From Flavobacterium sp. J49 (GTDB lineage: Bacteria; Bacteroidota; Bacteroidia; Flavobacteriales; Flavobacteriaceae), in assembly GCF_011742145.1 (NCBI RefSeq), contig NZ_JAAQQU010000098.1, forward strand, positions 182,919 through 246,918: a stretch of 64,000 bases of DNA. The letters are read 5' to 3'. The notes under the pieces were generated by a model that saw only the letters and a list, made by a program, of their open reading frames with translations, ran no database searches and was not told the DNA's origin. The stretch's first letter is position 1. Each line of letters starts with the position of its first letter. Made by a program: the position numbers and the translations under genes. Shown one piece after another: positions 1 through 6,410 of the stretch.

Positions 1-2
1 AA

Positions 3-251
3 ATCAAAGCCCAGCAAACCGAAATCGCTTCATTGGAAAAACAACAACAGTTGATTGAAAGCCTGGTCAACGATTACAGTACGATGTTAGCTTCAGAAGA
101 ACGGCTTTTTTCTTTTGGTGAAAGTTCTGTCTTTTTGATTAACTCCCGAGAAAATAATTTGGTTACGGCCCAACTTTCAAAATTAGCAATCGAAAACCGT
201 TTTTTAGATTCGAATGCCACTCTGTTTAAAATCATGGCGAATCCGGAATAA
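3..251 (+). CDS. TolC-family outer-membrane efflux protein, 3' end only
   Basis: The reading frame is already open at base 3 and ends at TAA 249-251, so only the last 82 codons of a gene that starts left of the window are present. The fragment is a helical, Gln/Glu-rich stretch followed by residues such as FSFGESSVFLINSRENN and then LDSNATLF. A helix with the pattern GESSVFLLNxRE is usual for the second repeat of TolC/OprM outer-membrane factors, which form the exit duct of tripartite efflux pumps. The family call rests on this short piece and is an inference. The last 101 bp reappear at 4593-4693, downstream of the LysR-SbtA block. Confidence 0.6.
   Translation: MKAQQTEIASLEKQQQLIESLVNDYSTMLASEERLFSFGESSVFLINSRENNLVTAQLSKLAIENRFLDSNATLFKIMANPE
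151..251 (+). repeat. Left copy of 101-bp direct repeat (TolC 3' end)
   Basis: This stretch matches 4593-4693 without gaps, with about ten mismatches by eye, and both copies end at the same in-frame TAA. Here it is the genuine 3' end of the TolC-like gene. The two copies bracket the LysR-SbtA gene block. Confidence 0.85.
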
Positions 252-264
252 TTTTAAAAAAAGA

Positions 265-1188
265 TTAGAATGAATCAATCCATGAAAAATTATCTCTTTT
301 TATTTTTTCTTTTTCATTTCTGATGAAGTTCAAATAAGCATTGGCTGCCGGGCTCATTTTTTTTCCTTTTAACCATATTAAAGTCCAATTTGTAACCACC
401 GGAAGACCCTTGGAAGGAATTATCTGAATGACCCCGCTTTCAAGTTCGTTTTTCAACCCAATTAATGGCATAATAGAAAGTCCAAGTCCGGCAATCACCG
501 CTTGTTTCACAGCTTCGTTTGAGGTTAGTTGTAACTTCAATTTGGCTTGAATACCTTGTTTGCTAAGATAATTTTCCATAGCGATTCGAGTAGCGGAACC
601 ATCTTCCCTATAAATAAGAGAACTATAGGCCAAAGATTCTTTTACTTTATTGAGTGTAGGCAAGGCATGAGTATGATTAGCCACTAAATATAACTTGTTC
701 GTCAGAAGAAGCTCTGATTCTACATCTATACCGGAAGGCAATGTTGACACTAAGGCAAAATCAACCTCATTATTTTTAAGTGCCTTAATCACCTTTAATT
801 TATTGGTAACATCCATCTCCAAAGCTATTCCCTTATTGTTATTGGTAAAATCGGACAAGAAATAAGGCATCACATATTTTCCGGTGGAAACTACGGAGAT
901 TTTTAATTTCCCTGTCAACACTCCTTTGAAAGCCAAGGTCTTGTAGTTTATGTTGTAAACTTCATTAATGATGTTTTCAGCGGCAACCGCAATTTCTTCC
1001 CCAAACTCAGTAATATACAATTGTCTGCCCACCACCTCTGTTAAAGGAATCTCAAACTGGTCCTGCAAATTTCTGAGTTGAATAGATACTGCAGGCTGAG
1101 TTAAATGAAGTTGTTCTGCTGCTTTAGTAATGCTTTTAGTTTGTGTGATTTTTAAAAACACTTGGAGTTGATGTAAAGTATAATTCAT
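265..1188 (-). CDS. LysR-family regulator, CbbR/CmpR-like
   Basis: This is a 307-aa LysR-type regulator. Residues 1-60 form the winged helix-turn-helix, with the typical pattern TKAAEQLHLTQPAVSIQLRN. Residues about 90-295 form the periplasmic-binding-like effector domain, whose opening LKISVVSTGKYVMPYFL resembles CbbR/CmpR proteins, which sense metabolites of carbon fixation and control inorganic-carbon genes. It is divergent from the operon at 1281-4520 that ends in an SbtA-type bicarbonate transporter, the classical arrangement for a LysR protein and its target. A palindromic LysR box lies directly upstream of its ATG, so autoregulation is likely. The effector here is unknown. The LysR family call is firm; the CbbR-like subgroup is an inference. 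Confidence 0.93.
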   Translation of the reverse strand: MNYTLHQLQVFLKITQTKSITKAAEQLHLTQPAVSIQLRNLQDQFEIPLTEVVGRQLYITEFGEEIAVAAENIINEVYNINYKTLAFKGVLTGKLKISVVSTGKYVMPYFLSDFTNNNKGIALEMDVTNKLKVIKALKNNEVDFALVSTLPSGIDVESELLLTNKLYLVANHTHALPTLNKVKESLAYSSLIYREDGSATRIAMENYLSKQGIQAKLKLQLTSNEAVKQAVIAGLGLSIMPLIGLKNELESGVIQIIPSKGLPVVTNWTLIWLKGKKMSPAANAYLNFIRNEKEKIKRDNFSWIDSF

Positions 1189-1190
1189 AA

Positions 1191-1213
1191 GTTATGTTTA
1201 TGTATATCATAAC
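1191..1213. promoter_or_regulatory. LysR-type operator, GTTATG-N11-CATAAC
   Basis: GTTATG (1191-1196) and CATAAC (1208-1213) form a perfect inverted repeat separated by 11 bases and containing ATG-N11-CAT, which fits the T-N11-A LysR box. It begins two bases upstream of the lysR start codon and abuts a minus-strand -7 box (CAAATATA, 1213-1220). A bound regulator would cover the lysR transcription start, consistent with autorepression and activation of the divergent operon. Confidence 0.6.
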
Positions 1214-1220
1214 AAATATA
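1213..1220 (-). promoter_or_regulatory. -7 box of lysR promoter
   Basis: CAAATATA on the plus strand reads TATATTTG on the minus strand, a full match to the Bacteroidota -7 consensus TAnnTTTG. It lies 25 bases upstream of the lysR ATG and shares its last base with the LysR palindrome. Confidence 0.5.
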
Positions 1221-1280
1221 AATAAAAATATATAGAATTTAATTTAGAATTTTGTCCGGTAAATCAACAATAGTAAAATA

Positions 1281-1460
1281 ATGAAAAAAGCTCTAGGGGT
1301 GAAATTCCATAAACTAATACTAGCCATGCTATTACTACTGCTTTTAGGAGCCTTGATTTTTAATCTGTTGTTACCTGAAAGTATTATTTCATTTGCGCTT
1401 TTGGGCTTGACGGTAGTAGCCGTGTTGTGTCAACTAAAAAAAACAAATTTGAAGTTATGA
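1281..1460 (+). CDS. Small 59-aa two-helix membrane protein
   Basis: An ATG at 1281 opens a 59-codon frame ending at TGA 1458-1460. The product has a basic N-terminus (MKKALGVKFHK), a hydrophobic segment at about 11-31 (LILAMLLLLLLGALIFNLLL), a short PES turn, a second hydrophobic segment at about 35-50 and a basic tail (QLKKTNLKL). That is a two-helix hairpin topology. Its stop overlaps the ATG of the next gene (ATGA), which argues for translational coupling and against chance. It is the first gene of the operon that ends with the bicarbonate transporter. I recognise no family; a small accessory subunit is possible but unproven. Confidence 0.65.
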   Translation: MKKALGVKFHKLILAMLLLLLLGALIFNLLLPESIISFALLGLTVVAVLCQLKKTNLKL

Positions 1461-1756
1461 AAGAACAAACTAAAAAAGAAATTAAATTAATTGATGGCGT
1501 TTTTACACCCAATGAAGCAAATTCACTACTTGTGACACTTATTGATAATAAAATTAATTACCACAAATTAGACGATTTTAGTCACCACATTCGAATGGAT
1601 CGTCATCCTCATCATTCTAAAGAGAGAGTTGCCGAATTACAAGAAGCCAAAACCGATCTCAGGTCATGGATTAGTTTGGTTCAACAACACTCATCAAATC
1701 TAATTGTAAAAAGTTTCATAACCATAGAATTGGATGAATCTGTTCCGCAATCGTAA
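1457..1756 (+). CDS. Hypothetical 99-aa soluble protein of the SbtA operon
   Basis: The start is placed at ATG 1457, which overlaps the preceding stop as ATGA; an upstream GTG at 1427 would lie inside the preceding gene. The 99-aa product is hydrophilic, has no signal peptide or membrane segment, and carries a His-rich patch at about 45-55 (HHIRMDRHPHHSK). Its 3' end overlaps the next gene by 23 bases, so it is firmly inside the operon. I do not recognise the family. It does not look like the PII-like SbtB proteins that partner cyanobacterial SbtA. The His cluster might bind a metal, but that is speculation. Confidence 0.75.
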   Translation: MKEQTKKEIKLIDGVFTPNEANSLLVTLIDNKINYHKLDDFSHHIRMDRHPHHSKERVAELQEAKTDLRSWISLVQQHSSNLIVKSFITIELDESVPQS

Positions 1757-2576
1757 ACTATTAGTAGCTACAAAACACGGTAAAGAGAAGGTAATCGGAC
1801 CTTTATTTGAAGAGTCTCTTGGTGTTTCTTGCTTTACCTCAACTGAATTTGATACAGATAGTTTAGGAACTTTTTCCGGAGAAATGCCACGAAAAGATGA
1901 CGCCCTTACGACCCTTAAAAAAAAATGTTTCCTCGCTATGGAAAAAAATCATTGTGATTTGGTTATCGCTAGTGAAGGGTCGTTCGGCGCTCATCCTATG
2001 GCCTATTTTGCCTCTGCAGATGAGGAACTCATGATGCTGAAAGACACAAAAAATGACTTGGAAATTGTGGTTAAGGAATTAAGCATGAATACTAATTTGA
2101 ATGCTTGTATTATTACCCATGAATCCGACTTATTAGAGTTTGCAAAAAAGGTGCATTTCCCCTCTCATGGACTTATTTTAAAGCCCACAGAAAACAATTT
2201 TAGTAAAGTTATCAAAGGAATAAAGGACGTAACGCAATTGAAGAAACACTTTTATGAATTTGTAAAAGAATTCGGTTCCGTTTACGTCGAAACCGATATG
2301 CGCGCGAATTTTAATCCGACCCGAATGACCGTGATTGAAAAAACAGCGCTAAAACTTTTGCAAGCAGTTCAGTCAGTTTGCCCGGAGTGTGACACACCGG
2401 GTTTTGTGGTAAGTAAAGCTGTTCCCGGACTCCCTTGCCGCTGGTGCAACTCACCCACCAACTCAACATTGAGTTATTGGTACAGTTGTAAAAAATGTGG
2501 TTTCAGCAAGGAACATTTTTATCCTCATGAGAAAACAAAAGAAGACCCTACGTATTGTAACCTATGTAATCCCTAA
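1734..2576 (+). CDS. DUF6671-type protein with C-terminal zinc ribbons
   Basis: The 280-aa protein has an alpha/beta N-terminal domain (about 1-200) with conserved-looking patches ATKHGKEKVI, ASEGSFGAHP and VETDMRANFNPTRM. The C-terminal domain has four CxxC pairs: CPEC 216-219, CRWC 235-238, CKKC 252-255 and CNLC 275-278. Eight cysteines in this spacing should hold two zinc ions, as in a rubredoxin-like or zinc-ribbon fold. It matches what I recall as the DUF6671 family, whose function is not established. The start overlaps the previous gene by 23 bases and the next gene begins five bases after its stop, so it belongs to the SbtA operon. Confidence 0.8.
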   Translation: MNLFRNRKLLVATKHGKEKVIGPLFEESLGVSCFTSTEFDTDSLGTFSGEMPRKDDALTTLKKKCFLAMEKNHCDLVIASEGSFGAHPMAYFASADEELMMLKDTKNDLEIVVKELSMNTNLNACIITHESDLLEFAKKVHFPSHGLILKPTENNFSKVIKGIKDVTQLKKHFYEFVKEFGSVYVETDMRANFNPTRMTVIEKTALKLLQAVQSVCPECDTPGFVVSKAVPGLPCRWCNSPTNSTLSYWYSCKKCGFSKEHFYPHEKTKEDPTYCNLCNP

Positions 2577-2581
2577 CACAA

Positions 2582-3535
2582 ATGATTTCCAAAGACATTT
2601 ATCAAGCGGCACATGCATTATACCAAGAAGAAATTGTAGCCATTCCAACAGAGACCGTATATGGCCTTGCTGCTAATATTTACAGCGAAAAAGCCGTCAG
2701 AAAAATTTTTGAACTCAAAAACCGTCCTTTATCAAATCCCCTCATAGTTCATATTGGCTCCAAAAATCAAGTAGAAGATCTAACAGACCATATCCCAATA
2801 CTTGCCGAAAAACTGATGGATACGTTTTGGCCGGGCTCCTTGACTTTGGTGTTGAAGAAAAAAGAGAAAGTTCCTGATTTTGTGACGGGCGGAAAAGATA
2901 CGGTTGCCATACGTATACCCCAACATGAAAAAACACTTCAATTATTAAATTTACTCCCATTCCCTTTAGCTGCCCCGAGCGCGAATCCTTTCGGTTCCAT
3001 CAGTCCTACTTCAGCCTCACATGTGGTCAAATATTTCGACCGACGTATTCCCTTGATTATTGATGGTGGTATTTGTCAAAACGGGCTGGAATCTACCATC
3101 ATAGGTTTTGAAGATGACGCTCCGGTACTGTATCGATTAGGTTCAATAACTGTAGAAGAAATAGAAAATGAAATAGGACCCATACAAATCAAAAAAGGAA
3201 CAAGCAATGAAACGATAGCGCCGGGTATGATGAATAAACATTATGCTCCAACAACTTTGACGGTAGTAACATCCAATATTAGCGAAACAATCCATTTACA
3301 TAAAGGTAAAAGAATGGGCTTGTTGGTTTTCAATCAAAAGAGTACAAATCTCGATGTGGCTCATCAAGAAGTACTCTCTGCTAAAGGCGATTTAAAAGAA
3401 GCTGCTGCAAATTTATATTCTTCATTACACCGTTTAGACGCTATGAATCTTGAGGTCATTATATCTGAAAAATTTCCCGAAGAAAAATGGGGAAAAACCA
3501 TTAACGACAGGCTAAAAAGAGCCAGTCATCAATAA
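2582..3535 (+). CDS. L-threonylcarbamoyladenylate synthase (Sua5/TsaC type)
   Basis: The 317-aa protein is the long Sua5 form. The N-terminal YrdC domain (about 5-190) carries TETVYGLA (23-30), KNRPLSNPL (46-54, the KxR nucleotide site) and PSANPFGS (132-139). A linker with APGMMNKHYAP (213-223) leads to the Sua5 C-terminal domain (about 225-317). The family condenses threonine, bicarbonate and ATP to threonylcarbamoyl-AMP, the first step of t6A modification of tRNA. It lies between a DUF6671 gene and a bicarbonate transporter, so product and substrate supply may be linked. It may be a second copy beside a housekeeping one elsewhere, which cannot be checked here. Confidence 0.93.
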   Translation: MISKDIYQAAHALYQEEIVAIPTETVYGLAANIYSEKAVRKIFELKNRPLSNPLIVHIGSKNQVEDLTDHIPILAEKLMDTFWPGSLTLVLKKKEKVPDFVTGGKDTVAIRIPQHEKTLQLLNLLPFPLAAPSANPFGSISPTSASHVVKYFDRRIPLIIDGGICQNGLESTIIGFEDDAPVLYRLGSITVEEIENEIGPIQIKKGTSNETIAPGMMNKHYAPTTLTVVTSNISETIHLHKGKRMGLLVFNQKSTNLDVAHQEVLSAKGDLKEAAANLYSSLHRLDAMNLEVIISEKFPEEKWGKTINDRLKRASHQ

Positions 3536-3560
3536 ATAACGATAATTGTAAACAATAACC

Positions 3561-4520
3561 ATGAATATCAAACTGCTACTAGACAATTTAACCAATCCTG
3601 CGCTGCTTTTTTTTCTGTTGGGGATTATTGCAACCCGACTCAAAAGCGATTTAGAAATTCCAACCAATACCTCTAAATTTATCTCTCTGTATCTTTTGTT
3701 TTCCATCGGCTTCAAAGGCGGACAGGAATTGGCACACAGCCAATTTACAATTGACATTCTTTGGTCAGTACTCTTTGGGGTAAGTATAGCCATCATGATT
3801 CCATTATATTGCTTTTTTATCCTAAAGCGAAAATTTAGTGTTGAAAATGCAGGTGCAATAGCAGCTGCTTATGGCTCGGTGAGTGCGGTAACTTTTGTAA
3901 CTGCCATCACATTTCTCGAAATTCAAAAGTATGCTTTTAGCGGACATATGGTAGCGGTCATGGCGCTGATGGAGGCACCGGCCATTGTGGTAGGAGTCAT
4001 TCTAATGAGGATGTACAGAAAAGATAATACTGCTGCCACAAGATTATCTGCGGTTGTCAAACACTCGCTCACCAACGGAAGTGTTTTACTAATATTAGGA
4101 AGCCTGTTGATAGGCTTTTTAGCAAGCGACCAACAAGCTATGGGAATTAAGCCTTTCACTACCGATATCTTCAAAGGTTTTCTAGCCATCTTCCTCTTAG
4201 ACATGGGATTGGTTAGCGGTAAAAAACTAAACGATTTCTTTAAAAGTGGCTGGTTTGCGGCGACCTTTGCGCTTTTTATACCTCTATTTAATGGTATAGT
4301 TGTGGCCTATACAAGTCAAATAGTGACCCACGATATAGGAAACCGATTTATATTCGCTGTTTTAGCAGCAAGCGCGTCCTATATTGCAGTTCCCGCTGCG
4401 ATGAAAATTGTGGCGCCCAAAGCAAATCCGGGTTTGTTTTTACCAATGGCTTTAGCCGTCACTTTTCCGTTCAACATTACTTTAGGCTTCCCAATTTATT
4501 TGGTGGTGATTCTATTATAA
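3561..4520 (+). CDS. SbtA-type sodium-dependent bicarbonate transporter
   Basis: The 319-aa polytopic membrane protein has about ten hydrophobic segments in two halves and begins MNIKLLLDNLTNPALLFFLLG, typical of the SbtA family. Other family-like patches are the glycine-containing FSIGFKGGQELA in the first half and LDMGLVSGKKL in the second. SbtA proteins of cyanobacteria import bicarbonate with sodium; non-photosynthetic members are common but little studied. It is the last gene of the operon, 25 bases after the Sua5 gene, with a CbbR-like regulator divergent at the other end. The family is confident; bicarbonate as substrate is inferred from the family. Confidence 0.9.
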   Translation: MNIKLLLDNLTNPALLFFLLGIIATRLKSDLEIPTNTSKFISLYLLFSIGFKGGQELAHSQFTIDILWSVLFGVSIAIMIPLYCFFILKRKFSVENAGAIAAAYGSVSAVTFVTAITFLEIQKYAFSGHMVAVMALMEAPAIVVGVILMRMYRKDNTAATRLSAVVKHSLTNGSVLLILGSLLIGFLASDQQAMGIKPFTTDIFKGFLAIFLLDMGLVSGKKLNDFFKSGWFAATFALFIPLFNGIVVAYTSQIVTHDIGNRFIFAVLAASASYIAVPAAMKIVAPKANPGLFLPMALAVTFPFNITLGFPIYLVVILL

Positions 4521-4592
4521 ATACACAAAAGATAATCAATGATAATGGAAAAAATTTCTGTTGAAAAACCTTCTTACAATATATTTTCTCAA

Positions 4593-4693
4593 AAAATAAT
4601 TTGGTTGCTGCCCAACTTTCAAAATTACATCTCGAAAACCGTTTTTTGGATTCGAATGCCACTCTGTTTAAAATCATCGCCAATCCTGAATAA
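4593..4693 (+). pseudogene. Orphan duplicate of TolC-like 3' end (right repeat)
   Basis: These 101 bases repeat 151-251 at roughly 90 percent identity and still end in the same frame and stop; the last residues read LFKIIANPE against LFKIMANPE in the left copy. Upstream the frame is closed by TGA at 4562-4564 and has no start, so it cannot be a gene. It is the tail of a TolC-like gene without its body. Either the LysR-SbtA block was inserted with duplication of the target end, or a tandem TolC paralogue was lost. Confidence 0.8.
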
Positions 4694-4709
4694 GTATTAC
4701 TAAAATAAT

Positions 4710-4717
4710 TACTTTTG
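4710..4717 (+). promoter_or_regulatory. -7 box upstream of map
   Basis: TACTTTTG fits TAnnTTTG. It lies just after the orphan TolC tail and 51 bases before the chosen map ATG at 4769, supporting that start over the in-frame TTG at 4715, which lies inside the box. Confidence 0.45.
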
Positions 4718-4768
4718 CAAACTGATTTCAGGTCACATACTGAAAGGAAAGAAGTTAAATTACAGCAG

Positions 4769-5587
4769 ATGATTATCCAAAAAACAAGAGAAGAAATTGA
4801 ATTGATGCGCGAAAGTGCATTAATCGTTTCAAAAACTTTAGGCATGATAGCCTCCGAAATCAAACCCGGAGTAACCACTTTATATTTAGACAAATTAGCA
4901 GAAGCTTTCATTCGAGATCACGGTGCTGAACCGGGATTTTTGGGTATGTACGGCTTTCCGAATTCACTTTGTATGAGTCCGAATGCGCAAGTCGTTCACG
5001 GTATTCCTAACAATGTTCCTTTACAGGAAGGCGATGTGATTTCGGTAGATTGCGGTGCGTTAAAAAACGGATTTTATGGTGACCATGCCTACTCTTTTGA
5101 GATTGGAGAAGTCGCACCAGAAGTGAAAAAACTATTGCAGGTAACCAAAGAAAGTCTGTATGTTGGGATTAGAGAATTCAAAATCGGGAATCGTGTGGAA
5201 GATGTGGGGAATGCCATTCAAAAATATACCGAAGCGCATGGTTATGGTGTAGTTCGTGAGTTGGTCGGACATGGTTTAGGAAGAAAAATGCACGAAGAAC
5301 CCGAAATGCCAAACTACGGAAAACGCGGTCGCGGGAAATTATTTGTAGAGGGCATGGTCGTAGCCATTGAACCGATGATTAACATGGGTACCAAAAACAT
5401 CAAGCAATTGAAAGACGGTTGGACGATCTTAACGGCCGACGGAAAACCAAGCGCGCATTTCGAACATGACGTTGCTTTGATTGATGGAAAACCTGAATTG
5501 CTTTCGACCTTTGCTTATATCTATAAAGCTTTGGGTATTGAAAGTAATGAGGAAGATGAATTTCGTAAAAATCCTTTAGTATTATAA
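4769..5587 (+). CDS. map: Type I methionine aminopeptidase
   Basis: The start is taken at ATG 4769 (MIIQKTREEIELM), the usual N-terminus of the family, giving 272 aa. The metal ligands of the pita-bread fold are all present: D94, D105, H168, E201 and E232, with the substrate-binding H77 in VVHGIP. The enzyme removes the initiator methionine from nascent proteins. It is about 20 residues longer than Escherichia coli MetAP because of a C-terminal tail, which is common in Bacteroidota. The stop overlaps the ATG of the following methyltransferase gene (TAATG), so the two are translationally coupled. Confidence 0.97.
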   Translation: MIIQKTREEIELMRESALIVSKTLGMIASEIKPGVTTLYLDKLAEAFIRDHGAEPGFLGMYGFPNSLCMSPNAQVVHGIPNNVPLQEGDVISVDCGALKNGFYGDHAYSFEIGEVAPEVKKLLQVTKESLYVGIREFKIGNRVEDVGNAIQKYTEAHGYGVVRELVGHGLGRKMHEEPEMPNYGKRGRGKLFVEGMVVAIEPMINMGTKNIKQLKDGWTILTADGKPSAHFEHDVALIDGKPELLSTFAYIYKALGIESNEEDEFRKNPLVL

Positions 5588-6357
5588 TGAAAAAAATCTT
5601 CAAGTTCATTCTCAATACCATTCCAAGACCGATACTGATTCGTTTGAGTATAGTGGTTCGCCCTGTTTTGGCTTTTTTGTTAAAAGGAAATCGATTCACT
5701 GACCCGATTGACGGGAAAAGTTTCCGTATGTTTTTGCCTTATGGGTATGGAAATCAAAGAAACAATGTGTTGTCACCGAGCACACTCTCACTGGAAAGAC
5801 ACCGCTTGCTTTGGCTGTATTTGCAAAATGAAACTGATTTTTTTACGGCAACCACCAAGAAAAAAGTATTGCACTTTGCACCCGAACAAGAATTTTATAA
5901 GCGTTTCAAAAAGCAAACTAACATTGATTATACCACTACCGATTTGCTTTCGCCATTGGCGGATGTAAAAGCGGACATTTGCCAATTGCCTTTTGAAGAC
6001 AATGCCTATGATATTATTTTGTGTAACCACGTTTTGGAACACATTCCCGATGATACTAAAGCAATGCAGGAATTGTACCGAGTTTTAAAACCCGGCGGCA
6101 TGGGAATCTTTCAAATTCCACAAGACTTGTCGAGAGCAACTACTTTTTCGGATGACAGTATAGTGGATCAAAAAGAACGCGCTAAGATTTTCGGGCAATA
6201 TGACCACGTTCGTGTTTACGGAAGAGATTATTTTGACAAGTTAAGAAGTATTGGTTTTAAAGTAATTGAAGAAGATTATACCAATAAAATTTCTCCGGAA
6301 TTGGTAACCAAATATTGTTTGGCCAAAGGCGAAATCATACCGGTTTGCTTTAAATAA
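5587..6357 (+). CDS. Class I SAM-dependent methyltransferase
   Basis: The 256-aa protein has a Rossmann methyltransferase domain. After a hydrophobic N-terminal region (1-40) comes the first SAM motif, which reads KVLHFAPEQEF instead of the usual DxGxG. It is followed by the acidic strand ADICQLPFEDNAYDIILCNHVLEHIPDD and the post-motif KPGGMGIFQIP, all typical of methyltransferase type 11. The gene starts within the stop codon of map. The substrate is unknown; the altered motif I (HFAPE) occurs in a subgroup often found near envelope or sugar genes, but that is weak evidence. Confidence 0.88.
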   Translation: MKKIFKFILNTIPRPILIRLSIVVRPVLAFLLKGNRFTDPIDGKSFRMFLPYGYGNQRNNVLSPSTLSLERHRLLWLYLQNETDFFTATTKKKVLHFAPEQEFYKRFKKQTNIDYTTTDLLSPLADVKADICQLPFEDNAYDIILCNHVLEHIPDDTKAMQELYRVLKPGGMGIFQIPQDLSRATTFSDDSIVDQKERAKIFGQYDHVRVYGRDYFDKLRSIGFKVIEEDYTNKISPELVTKYCLAKGEIIPVCFK

Positions 6358-6410
6358 AAAACCACCATACTTTACAGCATGATGGCTTTTCGGGCATTCT
6401 CAACGAAAAA

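Noticed and set aside
2742..2960. 72-codon minus-strand frame within the Sua5 gene
   Set aside because: Antisense shadow of a well-supported enzyme gene.
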